Assembly: GCF_001431045.1 (NCBI RefSeq)
Contig: NZ_BCLE01000022.1
Span: 1-64,000, forward strand
Source of the DNA: Streptococcus orisasini
GTDB lineage: Bacteria; Bacillota; Bacilli; Lactobacillales; Streptococcaceae
Length of the DNA: 64,000 nt
Reading direction: 5' to 3'
Part shown: piece after piece, positions 54,502 to 61,779 of the stretch
Layout of the letters: the number at the start of each line of letters is the position of its first letter
Numbering within the stretch: position 1 is the first letter of the stretch
The notes under the pieces: generated by a model
What the model was told of the DNA's origin: nothing
Database searches by the model: none
What the model saw: the letters and a program-made list of their open reading frames with translations, nothing else
Position numbers and translations under genes: made by a program

Positions 54502-56586
54502 ATGAAAGAACGTTCTGTCAGTATTTTAAACCGTATTTTGGTATCAACACTTCCCGTTCGCACAGATAGTCTGCAAAAAGAATTTAAAGTTAGTTCCAGA
54601 ACTATAAGAAATGATATTTTAACCATTAATGATTTTTTAACATCAATTCACTTACCAATCATCCAAAGTATCCGTTCGCAAGGATTCGTTTTAAATCTGA
54701 GCGACGAGCAAGGAAAAGTTCTGCAAAGTGAGTTGTCCAATGAAGACAAGACAGACTACCTGGACAGAAAGGAGCGGACCTTAGATTTTATTTTACATCT
54801 AGCTCTGGGAGCAGATAAGGTCTTTGTATACCGTCAAGAAAAGTATTACGGGGTTTCCAAATCAACCATTGACGAAGATATGAGGCAAATCAGACAGGAG
54901 CTGTCTTTTTATCATATTAATCTTATCAGCCATCCTAAAAGGGGTTTGTTGCTAGAAGGCAGCGAGGCTGCCATTCGTATTATGCTGTACAGTCTTCTTA
55001 GTCCGGAGATTGCTAAAACAGGGACAGTCTTCAGGTCACACAAGAGTCGGATTATCAGCCGCTATATTCCTAGCGAGATTATCCTCAAAATTAATAAGAT
55101 TTTCGATCATACGATTTTGACAGCTGAGGATGATATTCATCGAACGCATTTTATCCTTTTTACTTGTATTTGGCTTTTAAGGGTCAAACAAGGAACAAAA
55201 ATCAGTCAAGAGGACCTTCCTAAGGAAGCTGCGGTTAAAACAGCTGCTCTTGATAATTATTTAAAAGCTATCTGTCAAGCATTTGCGATAGCCCCATCAG
55301 TCCTTGAAATGCGCTATATCCATTCGATTTTGCAGTCTTTTAATATCAAAAAGAAGGACAGCCCGATTAACTGGATTCAGCTGCAGATACTAACGATTCA
55401 GCTCATCAATTTTGTTGAACAGGAAACCAAGATTCCCTTTAATCTCAAGGACAATATTTTACAGCAAGGGCTATATCATCATATGGTCAGCATGGTGACT
55501 AGGGTCAAAAATAATGTTCAGCTGACCAATCCCTTAACCGAAAGGATTAAGCAGAGTTACGGCAGTATTTATCAAGCTGTGGCTAAATTTTCCCGTCAGC
55601 TGGAAAAGGTGCTGGAACGCAAAATTATAGATGATGAGATAGCTTTTTTAACGATTTACTTTTCAACTACTCTAAGTGAGCTCAATCAGGACAGCAAGTA
55701 CTGGTATCGAGCAGTTGTGGTCTGCAATCATGGTACAGCTACAGGCAAGCTCTTGTCCGAGAATCTCAAGGAATTTTTCAATATTGAAGTATTTGCCATT
55801 CTCAATTCCAGAGAAATAGATATTATTGACAAATTAGACGTTGACTTGGTTTTTTCAACAATAGACATCGATTACCAAGGTAAGCCAGTCTTGGTTCTTG
55901 ACTCCATTATCCAAGAGGATACCAAGCTGCGCATCAATCATTTTTTGCAAGCCAATCAAAAGGCTAGAAGAATGAGTCAGAAAAAAGACGATTATACTAA
56001 GGTTTTTTTGGAAATTCTCCAGCTCATGGAAAAAAGCAGCAAGGTTGACATTGATAAAGAGCTGTACGCAGCAATTGAAAGTATTTTTGCAAGAAACGGT
56101 CTGAGGATTAATAAGAGGGAGGTCCAACCAATGATTGAGGATATTTTAAAGGATGAGCATATCTTAATTACTGATAAAACTTACAGCTGGCGCGATGCCA
56201 TTAAGTTTGTTTCTGCACCTTTGTATAAGGAGGGGATTGTCACTAAACATTACAGTGAAGCTATGATTGAAAGTGTGGAAAAATACGGGCCTTATATCAT
56301 TATCGGTCCGCACTTGGCACTGGCTCATGCCAGACCAGAAGATGGGGCCAAACAACTGGGGCTGAGCCTGGCTGTTTTTAAAAAACCTGTTTCATTTGGT
56401 GAAGAAAACAATGAACAAGTCCAAGTCATATTTTGTCTATCAGCGGTTGACTCTTTTTCACACCTCAATATTATGAAAAGTCTTGTTAATCTTATCCGAG
56501 CAACCAACAAGATTGAACAGCTCTGTCAAGCTAAGGATGTTCAGTCTGTTAAAACTATTTTATTCCATTCAAAGGAGGAGTCATGA
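54502..56586 (+). CDS. PRD-containing transcriptional activator with EIIB and EIIA domains
   Basis: This 694-residue MtlR/LicR-like activator has two helix-turn-helix regions (about 1-60, 85-150), two PTS regulation domains (about 190-290, 300-400), an EIIB-like domain with Cys408 in VVVCNHGTATG, and a C-terminal EIIA domain (about 555-690) with a candidate phospho-His609 in ALAHARPEDG. PRD2 has TIYF where a histidine is common. No separate EIIA gene exists in this operon, so its EIIA domain may also serve transport. Start at 54502; TTG at 54499 is possible. Overlaps the EIIB gene. Confidence 0.85.
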   Translation: MKERSVSILNRILVSTLPVRTDSLQKEFKVSSRTIRNDILTINDFLTSIHLPIIQSIRSQGFVLNLSDEQGKVLQSELSNEDKTDYLDRKERTLDFILHLALGADKVFVYRQEKYYGVSKSTIDEDMRQIRQELSFYHINLISHPKRGLLLEGSEAAIRIMLYSLLSPEIAKTGTVFRSHKSRIISRYIPSEIILKINKIFDHTILTAEDDIHRTHFILFTCIWLLRVKQGTKISQEDLPKEAAVKTAALDNYLKAICQAFAIAPSVLEMRYIHSILQSFNIKKKDSPINWIQLQILTIQLINFVEQETKIPFNLKDNILQQGLYHHMVSMVTRVKNNVQLTNPLTERIKQSYGSIYQAVAKFSRQLEKVLERKIIDDEIAFLTIYFSTTLSELNQDSKYWYRAVVVCNHGTATGKLLSENLKEFFNIEVFAILNSREIDIIDKLDVDLVFSTIDIDYQGKPVLVLDSIIQEDTKLRINHFLQANQKARRMSQKKDDYTKVFLEILQLMEKSSKVDIDKELYAAIESIFARNGLRINKREVQPMIEDILKDEHILITDKTYSWRDAIKFVSAPLYKEGIVTKHYSEAMIESVEKYGPYIIIGPHLALAHARPEDGAKQLGLSLAVFKKPVSFGEENNEQVQVIFCLSAVDSFSHLNIMKSLVNLIRATNKIEQLCQAKDVQSVKTILFHSKEES

Positions 56587-56894
56587 TGGGAAAACCGATT
56601 AACATTTTATTTGTCTGCGGTGCTGGTTTGGGCAGCAGCTTTGCAGCTCAGATGGCGGCTGAAGATGTTTTGAACAAGTATCATATTGATGCCAAGTTAG
56701 ATCATGTGGATATTTCGACAGCGGCTTCGGTTCAGCCGGAGGTCATTATTACCGCTCAAAATTTCCAGAAACAGTTTGCTAATTTTGACATTGATGGGTC
56801 TAAAACAGCCATCATTTATTTAAAAAATATTGTTTCCAGTCAGGAAATTGAAGAAAAACTGATTCCGGTTTTAAGAGAACGCAAGCTGATTTAA
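56583..56894 (+). CDS. PTS ascorbate-family EIIB
   Basis: This 103-residue IIB protein of the SgaB/UlaB type has the phospho-cysteine in LFVCGAGLGSS (Cys12). AGGAGG precedes two adjacent ATG codons; 56583 overlaps the regulator stop (ATGA), 56586 has the better 7-nt spacing. It works with the EIIC encoded next. Confidence 0.88.
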   Translation: MMGKPINILFVCGAGLGSSFAAQMAAEDVLNKYHIDAKLDHVDISTAASVQPEVIITAQNFQKQFANFDIDGSKTAIIYLKNIVSSQEIEEKLIPVLRERKLI

Positions 56895-56909
56895 CAAAGG
56901 AGGGAGAAC

Positions 56910-58199
56910 ATGAGTATTATTAATTTTATTATCAATAATATCCTGACACAGGCTGCTATTACTATTGCTTTAATTGCGATGCTGGGTCTGATTTTGCAGA
57001 AAAAATCAGCTGGTCAGGTAATCTCTGGAACGCTGAAGACCTTGCTTGGTTTTCAGGTCTTAAGTGCGGGTTCCAGCGTTATTGTAACGAGCTTAACCTA
57101 TTTTGGAAAAATCTTTAAAACGGGCTTTCATACCCAAGGGATTGTTCCTTCAATTGAGGCAATCAATGGTCAGGCCATGAATGATTTGGGGCTTGGCAGT
57201 GACATTGCCTTAACCTTTCTAGCTATTTTCGTGTTTAATATTATCTTTGCAAGAATTACCAAATGGAAATACATCTTTCTGACCGGGCAGGCTATTTTGT
57301 GGATGGCCACCATGACCACTGTTTTTGGTTATTTTGCCGGCCTTAGAGGATTTTTGCTTATTATTATTGGCGGTATTGTTGGCGGTGCTTTTGCGGTGGC
57401 CATGCCGGCTATTGCTCAGCCTATTATCCGCAAGGTAACAGGCTCAAATGATATTGCTCTGGGACATTTTTGTACCATTGGCTATCTCTTTGAGGCAGGT
57501 GTGGCTAAAATATTCGGTGAAAAAGGCGACAAGAAAAAATCCATTGAAGACATTGAACTGCCCAAGGCCTTTGACTTCCTGCAAGATACTTATCTGTCGG
57601 TAATGGTTGTCATGGTGCCCTTGTTTATCATTACGGCCATCTTTGCAGGGCCCAAGGCTGTAGATACGGGTACACAAAACTATATCATGTTCGCTTTCAT
57701 GCAAGCCATTCAATTTGTTGTCGGTGTCTATATCCTTTTAGCTGGTGTACGGCTGCTTCTGGCTGAAATCGTTCCTGCCTTTCGCGGTATTGCCATGAAG
57801 CTGGTTCCGGATGCTATTCCGGCTCTGGACTGTCCCGTGCTCTTTCCTTATTCACCCAATGCTGTGATTCTTGGATTCATCACAACGACTATTGGTACTA
57901 TCGTGGCCATGCTTATTTTGCCCATGCTGGGTCTGGCTATGATTTTGCCGGGTATGCTGACCAACTTCTTTGCGGGAGGGACTGCCGGTATCTTTGGCAA
58001 TGCTGTTGGCGGCCGCCGCGGAGCTATTATCGGCGGTATTGCTCATGGTTTCTTTATCACCTTACTGCCGGCTCTCTTGGTTACGGCCTTTAATCAACTT
58101 GGTTTTGTCAATGCTACAGCTACCGATGTTGATACGGTCGTTGTCGCCCTGCTCTATGCTTGGCTGTTCAGCCCAATATTTAAAGCTATAGGAATCTGA
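56910..58199 (+). CDS. PTS ascorbate-family EIIC permease
   Basis: This 429-residue UlaA/SgaT-type permease has about eleven hydrophobic spans. Family features include GFQVLSAGSSVI near the start, FCTIGYLFEAGVAKIFG in the middle and FPYSPNAVILGF near residue 310. None of the ascorbate-degrading genes (ulaG, D, E, F) is nearby, so the substrate is probably another acid sugar or polyol. Confidence 0.88.
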   Translation: MSIINFIINNILTQAAITIALIAMLGLILQKKSAGQVISGTLKTLLGFQVLSAGSSVIVTSLTYFGKIFKTGFHTQGIVPSIEAINGQAMNDLGLGSDIALTFLAIFVFNIIFARITKWKYIFLTGQAILWMATMTTVFGYFAGLRGFLLIIIGGIVGGAFAVAMPAIAQPIIRKVTGSNDIALGHFCTIGYLFEAGVAKIFGEKGDKKKSIEDIELPKAFDFLQDTYLSVMVVMVPLFIITAIFAGPKAVDTGTQNYIMFAFMQAIQFVVGVYILLAGVRLLLAEIVPAFRGIAMKLVPDAIPALDCPVLFPYSPNAVILGFITTTIGTIVAMLILPMLGLAMILPGMLTNFFAGGTAGIFGNAVGGRRGAIIGGIAHGFFITLLPALLVTAFNQLGFVNATATDVDTVVVALLYAWLFSPIFKAIGI

Positions 58200-58215
58200 T
58201 AAAGGAGATGATGGT

Positions 58216-58623
58216 GTGTTTGGCTTGTTTAAGAAAAAAGATAAAAAAACAGCAGAAGTCATCCAAGAAGTCGAACTTTCTGAAGAAGCAAAGGCCGATC
58301 TTTTAAAGAAAATCGAAAATGAAAAAACTCTTGTAAATGATGGCAGAGAAAAATTAGATGAAGAGTTGGCAAAATCCTATGAAAAAATAGGCTTGTGGTA
58401 TGCTGAACTGAACGACAGCGATGAGGCTATTGCTAGTTTGGAGAAGAGTCTGGAGATTAAATTATCTATGGGAGATGGTTATAAGAAGCTCATGAGCCTC
58501 TACAATGCCAAGCGAGCTCAAGCAGCCCGTAGTAAAGACAATGAAGCTATTGATTATTATATGGGCAAGATGGATGAAATGCGCAATATTGCCAAAAAAT
58601 TGACCCTTTCCAATAATAAATAA
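58216..58623 (+). CDS. Small charged TPR-like protein in PTS operon
   Basis: This 135-residue protein is rich in Lys and Glu, with no span or signal peptide. Residues 52-85 (YEKIGLWYAELNDSDEAIASLEKSLEI region) look like one tetratricopeptide repeat, so it probably binds a protein partner. The start is GTG at 58216, 6-7 nt after AAAGGAGAT. It sits between the permease and aldolase genes. Function unknown. Confidence 0.7.
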   Translation: MFGLFKKKDKKTAEVIQEVELSEEAKADLLKKIENEKTLVNDGREKLDEELAKSYEKIGLWYAELNDSDEAIASLEKSLEIKLSMGDGYKKLMSLYNAKRAQAARSKDNEAIDYYMGKMDEMRNIAKKLTLSNNK

Positions 58624-58634
58624 AGGAGGATACG

Positions 58635-59498
58635 ATGTACAGGACTTTGAAAGAACTTACAGACAAAGCAGGAAAACTAAACATGACCATTGGCGCCTTT
58701 AACATGCACAATCTGGAAATGCTGCCGGATATGATGCGTGCTGCCAAGGAAGTGGGAGCTCCCATCATTATTCAGACCAGTGTTGAAACGGCCAAATATA
58801 TTGGTTATTCGGTTATCACTGCGGTGGTCAAGGAATTAGCTGATCATTATATGATTGATGCGGCTCTGCATTTAGATCATGCCAGAGACCTAGATGCCAT
58901 TCAGGATGCTATAGCGGCTGGCTATTCCAGCATCATGTTTGATGGCTCTAATTTACCCTTTAAAGAAAATATTTTAAAAACAAGATTGGTTGTTGATTAT
59001 GCTCATGCCAGAGGGGTAAGTGTTGAAGGCGAACTGGGAACCATCGGAGGAACGGAAGAAGGCATTTCCGTTTCAGAAGATGACAAAATTTATACTCGGC
59101 CGGAAGATGCCCTTACTTTTGTTCAAGAGACTGAGGTCGATGCTTTAGCGGTAGCTATTGGAACAAACCATGGCCAGTTCAAGTCTAAAACAGATGTTAA
59201 AATCCCTCTCTTAAAAGAAATTCATCAAACCGTGGATGTTCCCCTAGTTATCCATGGCGGAACAGGGGTCAAAGAAGCGGACTATCCTGAATTAATCAAT
59301 AATGGCATTCGCAAGTTTAATGTCGGTACAGAATTGCTGGTCAATTGGACACAGGAAGCTAAGACGGCTTTTGGTGAAAGTCCGGTCAATAAATCGCTGC
59401 GCTACAATGTTATTCCGGCCAATCAAAAAGTTAAGGAAATCGTCAAGCATAAAATGACTCTGTTTATGAACTTGGAGTCTCCTTTGCATGTGGAATAG
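58635..59498 (+). CDS. Class II fructose/tagatose-bisphosphate aldolase family protein
   Basis: This 287-residue zinc aldolase belongs to the GatY/KbaY/Fba class II family. It shows LHLDHARD (zinc), VEGELGTIGGTEEG, AIGTNHGQFK and VIHGGTG with NVGTELL. In the operon it would cleave a ketose bisphosphate derived from the PTS substrate; no kinase of the PfkB type is seen nearby to make the bisphosphate. AAAGGAGG lies 7 nt before the ATG. Confidence 0.88.
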   Translation: MYRTLKELTDKAGKLNMTIGAFNMHNLEMLPDMMRAAKEVGAPIIIQTSVETAKYIGYSVITAVVKELADHYMIDAALHLDHARDLDAIQDAIAAGYSSIMFDGSNLPFKENILKTRLVVDYAHARGVSVEGELGTIGGTEEGISVSEDDKIYTRPEDALTFVQETEVDALAVAIGTNHGQFKSKTDVKIPLLKEIHQTVDVPLVIHGGTGVKEADYPELINNGIRKFNVGTELLVNWTQEAKTAFGESPVNKSLRYNVIPANQKVKEIVKHKMTLFMNLESPLHVE

Positions 59499-59502
59499 AG
59501 TG

Positions 59503-60114
59503 ATGAAAAAATATCTTGTTTTATTAGCTGGTCCGCCAGCAACGGGAAAAAGCTATTTGGTGCGTTTGATACGCAAAGCCCTGCCTCAAATCTATACCGT
59601 ATCGCCTGATGAGTTCAAAGAAGACATGGCTGAAAGTGTCGGCTTTGATAATTTACAGGAAAAGGTAGCTTTGGAAAAACAGGTCTGGTCTTATTATTAT
59701 CAGGCTTTGGAGCTTTACATGAGTGTCGGAAAACAATTTATTGTGACAGAATATCCCTTTTCCTTTAAACAAAAAAAGCAGCTGCAGGACTTATCACAAA
59801 AGCATGATTATTCAGTCATCACAATCCGCTTGGTGGCAGACTTCGAAGTCCTTTGGCAAAGGCGCATGGCGCGTGATTTAGCCGATGACAGGCATTTGAG
59901 CTTCATCATGACACATTTTCACCATAGTGATAGGCTTTCTGATCGACGCCTGGCAGATGATTTAATCACCAAGGAGGACTTTCAGAAGATTATTGAAGAC
60001 AGAAAATACAATGACTTTTCCCTAGGAACCTTGTATGAAATTGATGTCACCGATTTTGCAAAAGTGGATTACAAACCCTTGATTGATGAGCTTCTTAGGC
60101 TGTCCAATGAATAA
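59503..60114 (+). CDS. AAA/zeta-toxin-like P-loop kinase
   Basis: This 203-residue P-loop NTPase has Walker A GPPATGKS (about residues 11-18) right after a hydrophobic strand and VTEYPFSF downstream, like small kinases of the gluconate/shikimate kinase or AAA_33 group. As the last gene of the aldolase operon it could phosphorylate the sugar intermediate that the aldolase needs; this is inference. ATG at 59503 is used; ATG at 59488 within the aldolase end is an alternative. Confidence 0.7.
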   Translation: MKKYLVLLAGPPATGKSYLVRLIRKALPQIYTVSPDEFKEDMAESVGFDNLQEKVALEKQVWSYYYQALELYMSVGKQFIVTEYPFSFKQKKQLQDLSQKHDYSVITIRLVADFEVLWQRRMARDLADDRHLSFIMTHFHHSDRLSDRRLADDLITKEDFQKIIEDRKYNDFSLGTLYEIDVTDFAKVDYKPLIDELLRLSNE

Positions 60115-60118
60115 GATC

Positions 60119-60160
60119 CCCCCCTTTTTGACTGTAGTCAAAAGGGGGTTGTTCTTTTCT
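60119..60160 (+). terminator. Terminator after the ATPase gene
   Basis: CCCCCTTTTTGAC pairs with GTCAAAAGGGGG around TGTA, followed by TTGTTCTTTT. Confidence 0.85.
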
Positions 60161-60213
60161 TGACAAATGATTTTCTTTTTAATATACTACACTATATAAT
60201 AAATAGTATAGCA
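60161..60213 (+). promoter_or_regulatory. ccpN-like gene promoter with inverted repeats
   Basis: TTGACA (60161-60166), 16 bp and TATACT (60183-60188) form a strong promoter; a second TATAAT is at 60195-60200. ATACTA and TAGTAT, and CTATA and TATAG, give overlapping inverted repeats across 60184-60211, a likely autoregulatory operator. Confidence 0.55.
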
Positions 60214-60235
60214 CATTTAAAAGGAGGGATGTCCA

Positions 60236-60868
60236 ATTAAACTGAATGACAGACAATTAAAAATTATTGATATTGTTAAGGAAAATCAACCAATTACTGG
60301 GGAAAAAATTGGAGCCAAACTGCATGTCAGCAGAGCAGCTTTGCGAGCAGATTTGTCCATTTTGACCATGTTTCATATTCTAGATGCTAGACCTAAGGTT
60401 GGCTACTTCTATTTGGGAGAAGGGGATTCTGATTTGCGGCTTAGTGCTGTTAGTGATTTATCGGTCACTGATGTCATGACGGTGCCTGTGATTGCAAGAC
60501 AAAATGATATGATCTACGATTTAATTGTCAGATTATTTCTGGAGGATTCGTCTAGTATTTATGTCTTAGATGATGAAGATTATTTATGTGGAATCGTGTC
60601 TCGTAAGGACTTGTTAAAGGTTACAATCGGAGGTGCAGATGTCAGCCATTTGCCCATCGCTACCGTAATGACACGGATGCCTAACATTTTAACAATCAAA
60701 GAAGAAACCTTGGTTCCTCAGGCAGCTGCTTTATTAGTTCGAAATGAAATTGATAGTCTACCAGTTGTGCGAGCCGAAGACGGTAATGAAGAAAAACTTA
60801 AGGTATTGGGAAAATTTTCAAAAACAATTGTTGCAAACTTATTTGTTGAAATCATACATCCTGAGTAA
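60236..60868 (+). CDS. ccpN: CcpN-like regulator with HTH and two CBS domains (non-standard ATT start)
   Basis: CcpN represses gluconeogenesis genes in Bacillus. The 210-residue product opens with an HTH (RQLKIIDIVKENQPITGEKI region, about 5-60) and has two CBS domains (about 78-135, 142-205). The frame has no ATG, GTG or TTG before 60341, which would cut off half the HTH. ATT at 60236 lies 8 nt after a perfect AAGGAGG and yields IKLNDRQLKII, matching B. subtilis CcpN, which as I recall begins MSTIELNKRQ. ATG at 60229 is only 1 nt from the ribosome site and hits TAA after three codons. An indel or sequence error is the alternative. Confidence 0.75.
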   Translation: MKLNDRQLKIIDIVKENQPITGEKIGAKLHVSRAALRADLSILTMFHILDARPKVGYFYLGEGDSDLRLSAVSDLSVTDVMTVPVIARQNDMIYDLIVRLFLEDSSSIYVLDDEDYLCGIVSRKDLLKVTIGGADVSHLPIATVMTRMPNILTIKEETLVPQAAALLVRNEIDSLPVVRAEDGNEEKLKVLGKFSKTIVANLFVEIIHPE

Positions 60869-60880
60869 GTAGGAGATCAA

Positions 60881-61699
60881 ATGGCAGAAAATACAATCTT
60901 ATATATCATATCGGATTCTTCTGGAGAGACGGCTCAGTCTATGGCCCAGGCCGGAATATGTCAATTTCCCAATCATAAAGACTGGGAGCTGAAGCGGATT
61001 CCTTACGTTAATCATTTGGAAGCACTAAAAGAAGCCTTGGAAGAAGCAAAAGCACAAAAAGCTATGGTCATGTTTAGTTTGGTAGATGAGAAGCTGGCTG
61101 ATTTTGCCGGTCAGTACTGTCAAAATGAAAAGCTATGCTTTGTGGATTTGATGAGTGACATGCTCAAGCAAATGAGCCGGCAGGTAGAAGAAGTTCCTTT
61201 AAGAGAAGCTGGAAAGATCCGTCAGCTGACCAAGTCCTATTTTAACCGCATCGAAGCTATCGAATTTGCTGTTAAATACGATGATGGAAAAGACCCGCGG
61301 GGTTTTCTAAAAGCTGACTTAGTGCTGCTGGGCGTCTCCAGAACATCTAAAACACCTTTGAGCATCTATTTGGCTAACAAACAGCTAAAGGTGGCAAACC
61401 TGCCTTTGATCCCGGAAGTGCCTTTGCCTAAGGAAATTTTTGAAGTAGACCCTAAAAAAATTGTCGGGCTGACCAGTTCACCTGAACGCTTAAATAAAAT
61501 GAGAAGTCAAAGGCTTAAGGCAATGGGCTTGAACTCAACGGCCCATTATGCCCAGAAAAATCGTATTTTAGAAGAGTTGGATTATTTTTACAAAATAATG
61601 AAAGCGCTTAAATGCCCAGTCGTTGATATCGAGCACCGTTCTATTGAAGAGACGGCCGGATTGATTATGGATAGGCTAAGTGAAGTGGATACGAAGTAG
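60881..61699 (+). CDS. Pyruvate, phosphate dikinase regulatory protein (PSRP)
   Basis: This bifunctional DUF299 kinase/pyrophosphorylase uses ADP to inactivate PPDK by phosphorylating its catalytic-site threonine, and phosphate to reactivate it. The 272-residue protein has the P-loop-like GVSRTSKTPLS (about residues 151-161) and the C-terminal SPERLNKMRSQRLKAMG. It lies 12 bp after the CcpN-like gene and 80 bp before ppdK, so sensor, modifier and target are together. Confidence 0.92.
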   Translation: MAENTILYIISDSSGETAQSMAQAGICQFPNHKDWELKRIPYVNHLEALKEALEEAKAQKAMVMFSLVDEKLADFAGQYCQNEKLCFVDLMSDMLKQMSRQVEEVPLREAGKIRQLTKSYFNRIEAIEFAVKYDDGKDPRGFLKADLVLLGVSRTSKTPLSIYLANKQLKVANLPLIPEVPLPKEIFEVDPKKIVGLTSSPERLNKMRSQRLKAMGLNSTAHYAQKNRILEELDYFYKIMKALKCPVVDIEHRSIEETAGLIMDRLSEVDTK

Positions 61700-61779
61700 G
61701 ATGTATCAATTTCAATCATTTTGAATCGAGGTTCCTCAATTATTTCGTTAGAAATACAATGCTAATTAAAGGAGTTCAT

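Noticed and set aside
56583-58199. Ascorbate utilisation (ulaABC) as the function of the EIIB/EIIC pair
   Set aside because: No lactonase, decarboxylase or epimerase of the ascorbate route is present; only the transporter family matches.
60229-60240. ATG at 60229 as the start of the CcpN-like gene
   Set aside because: It is 1 nt from AAGGAGG and reads ATG TCC AAT TAA, ending after three codons.
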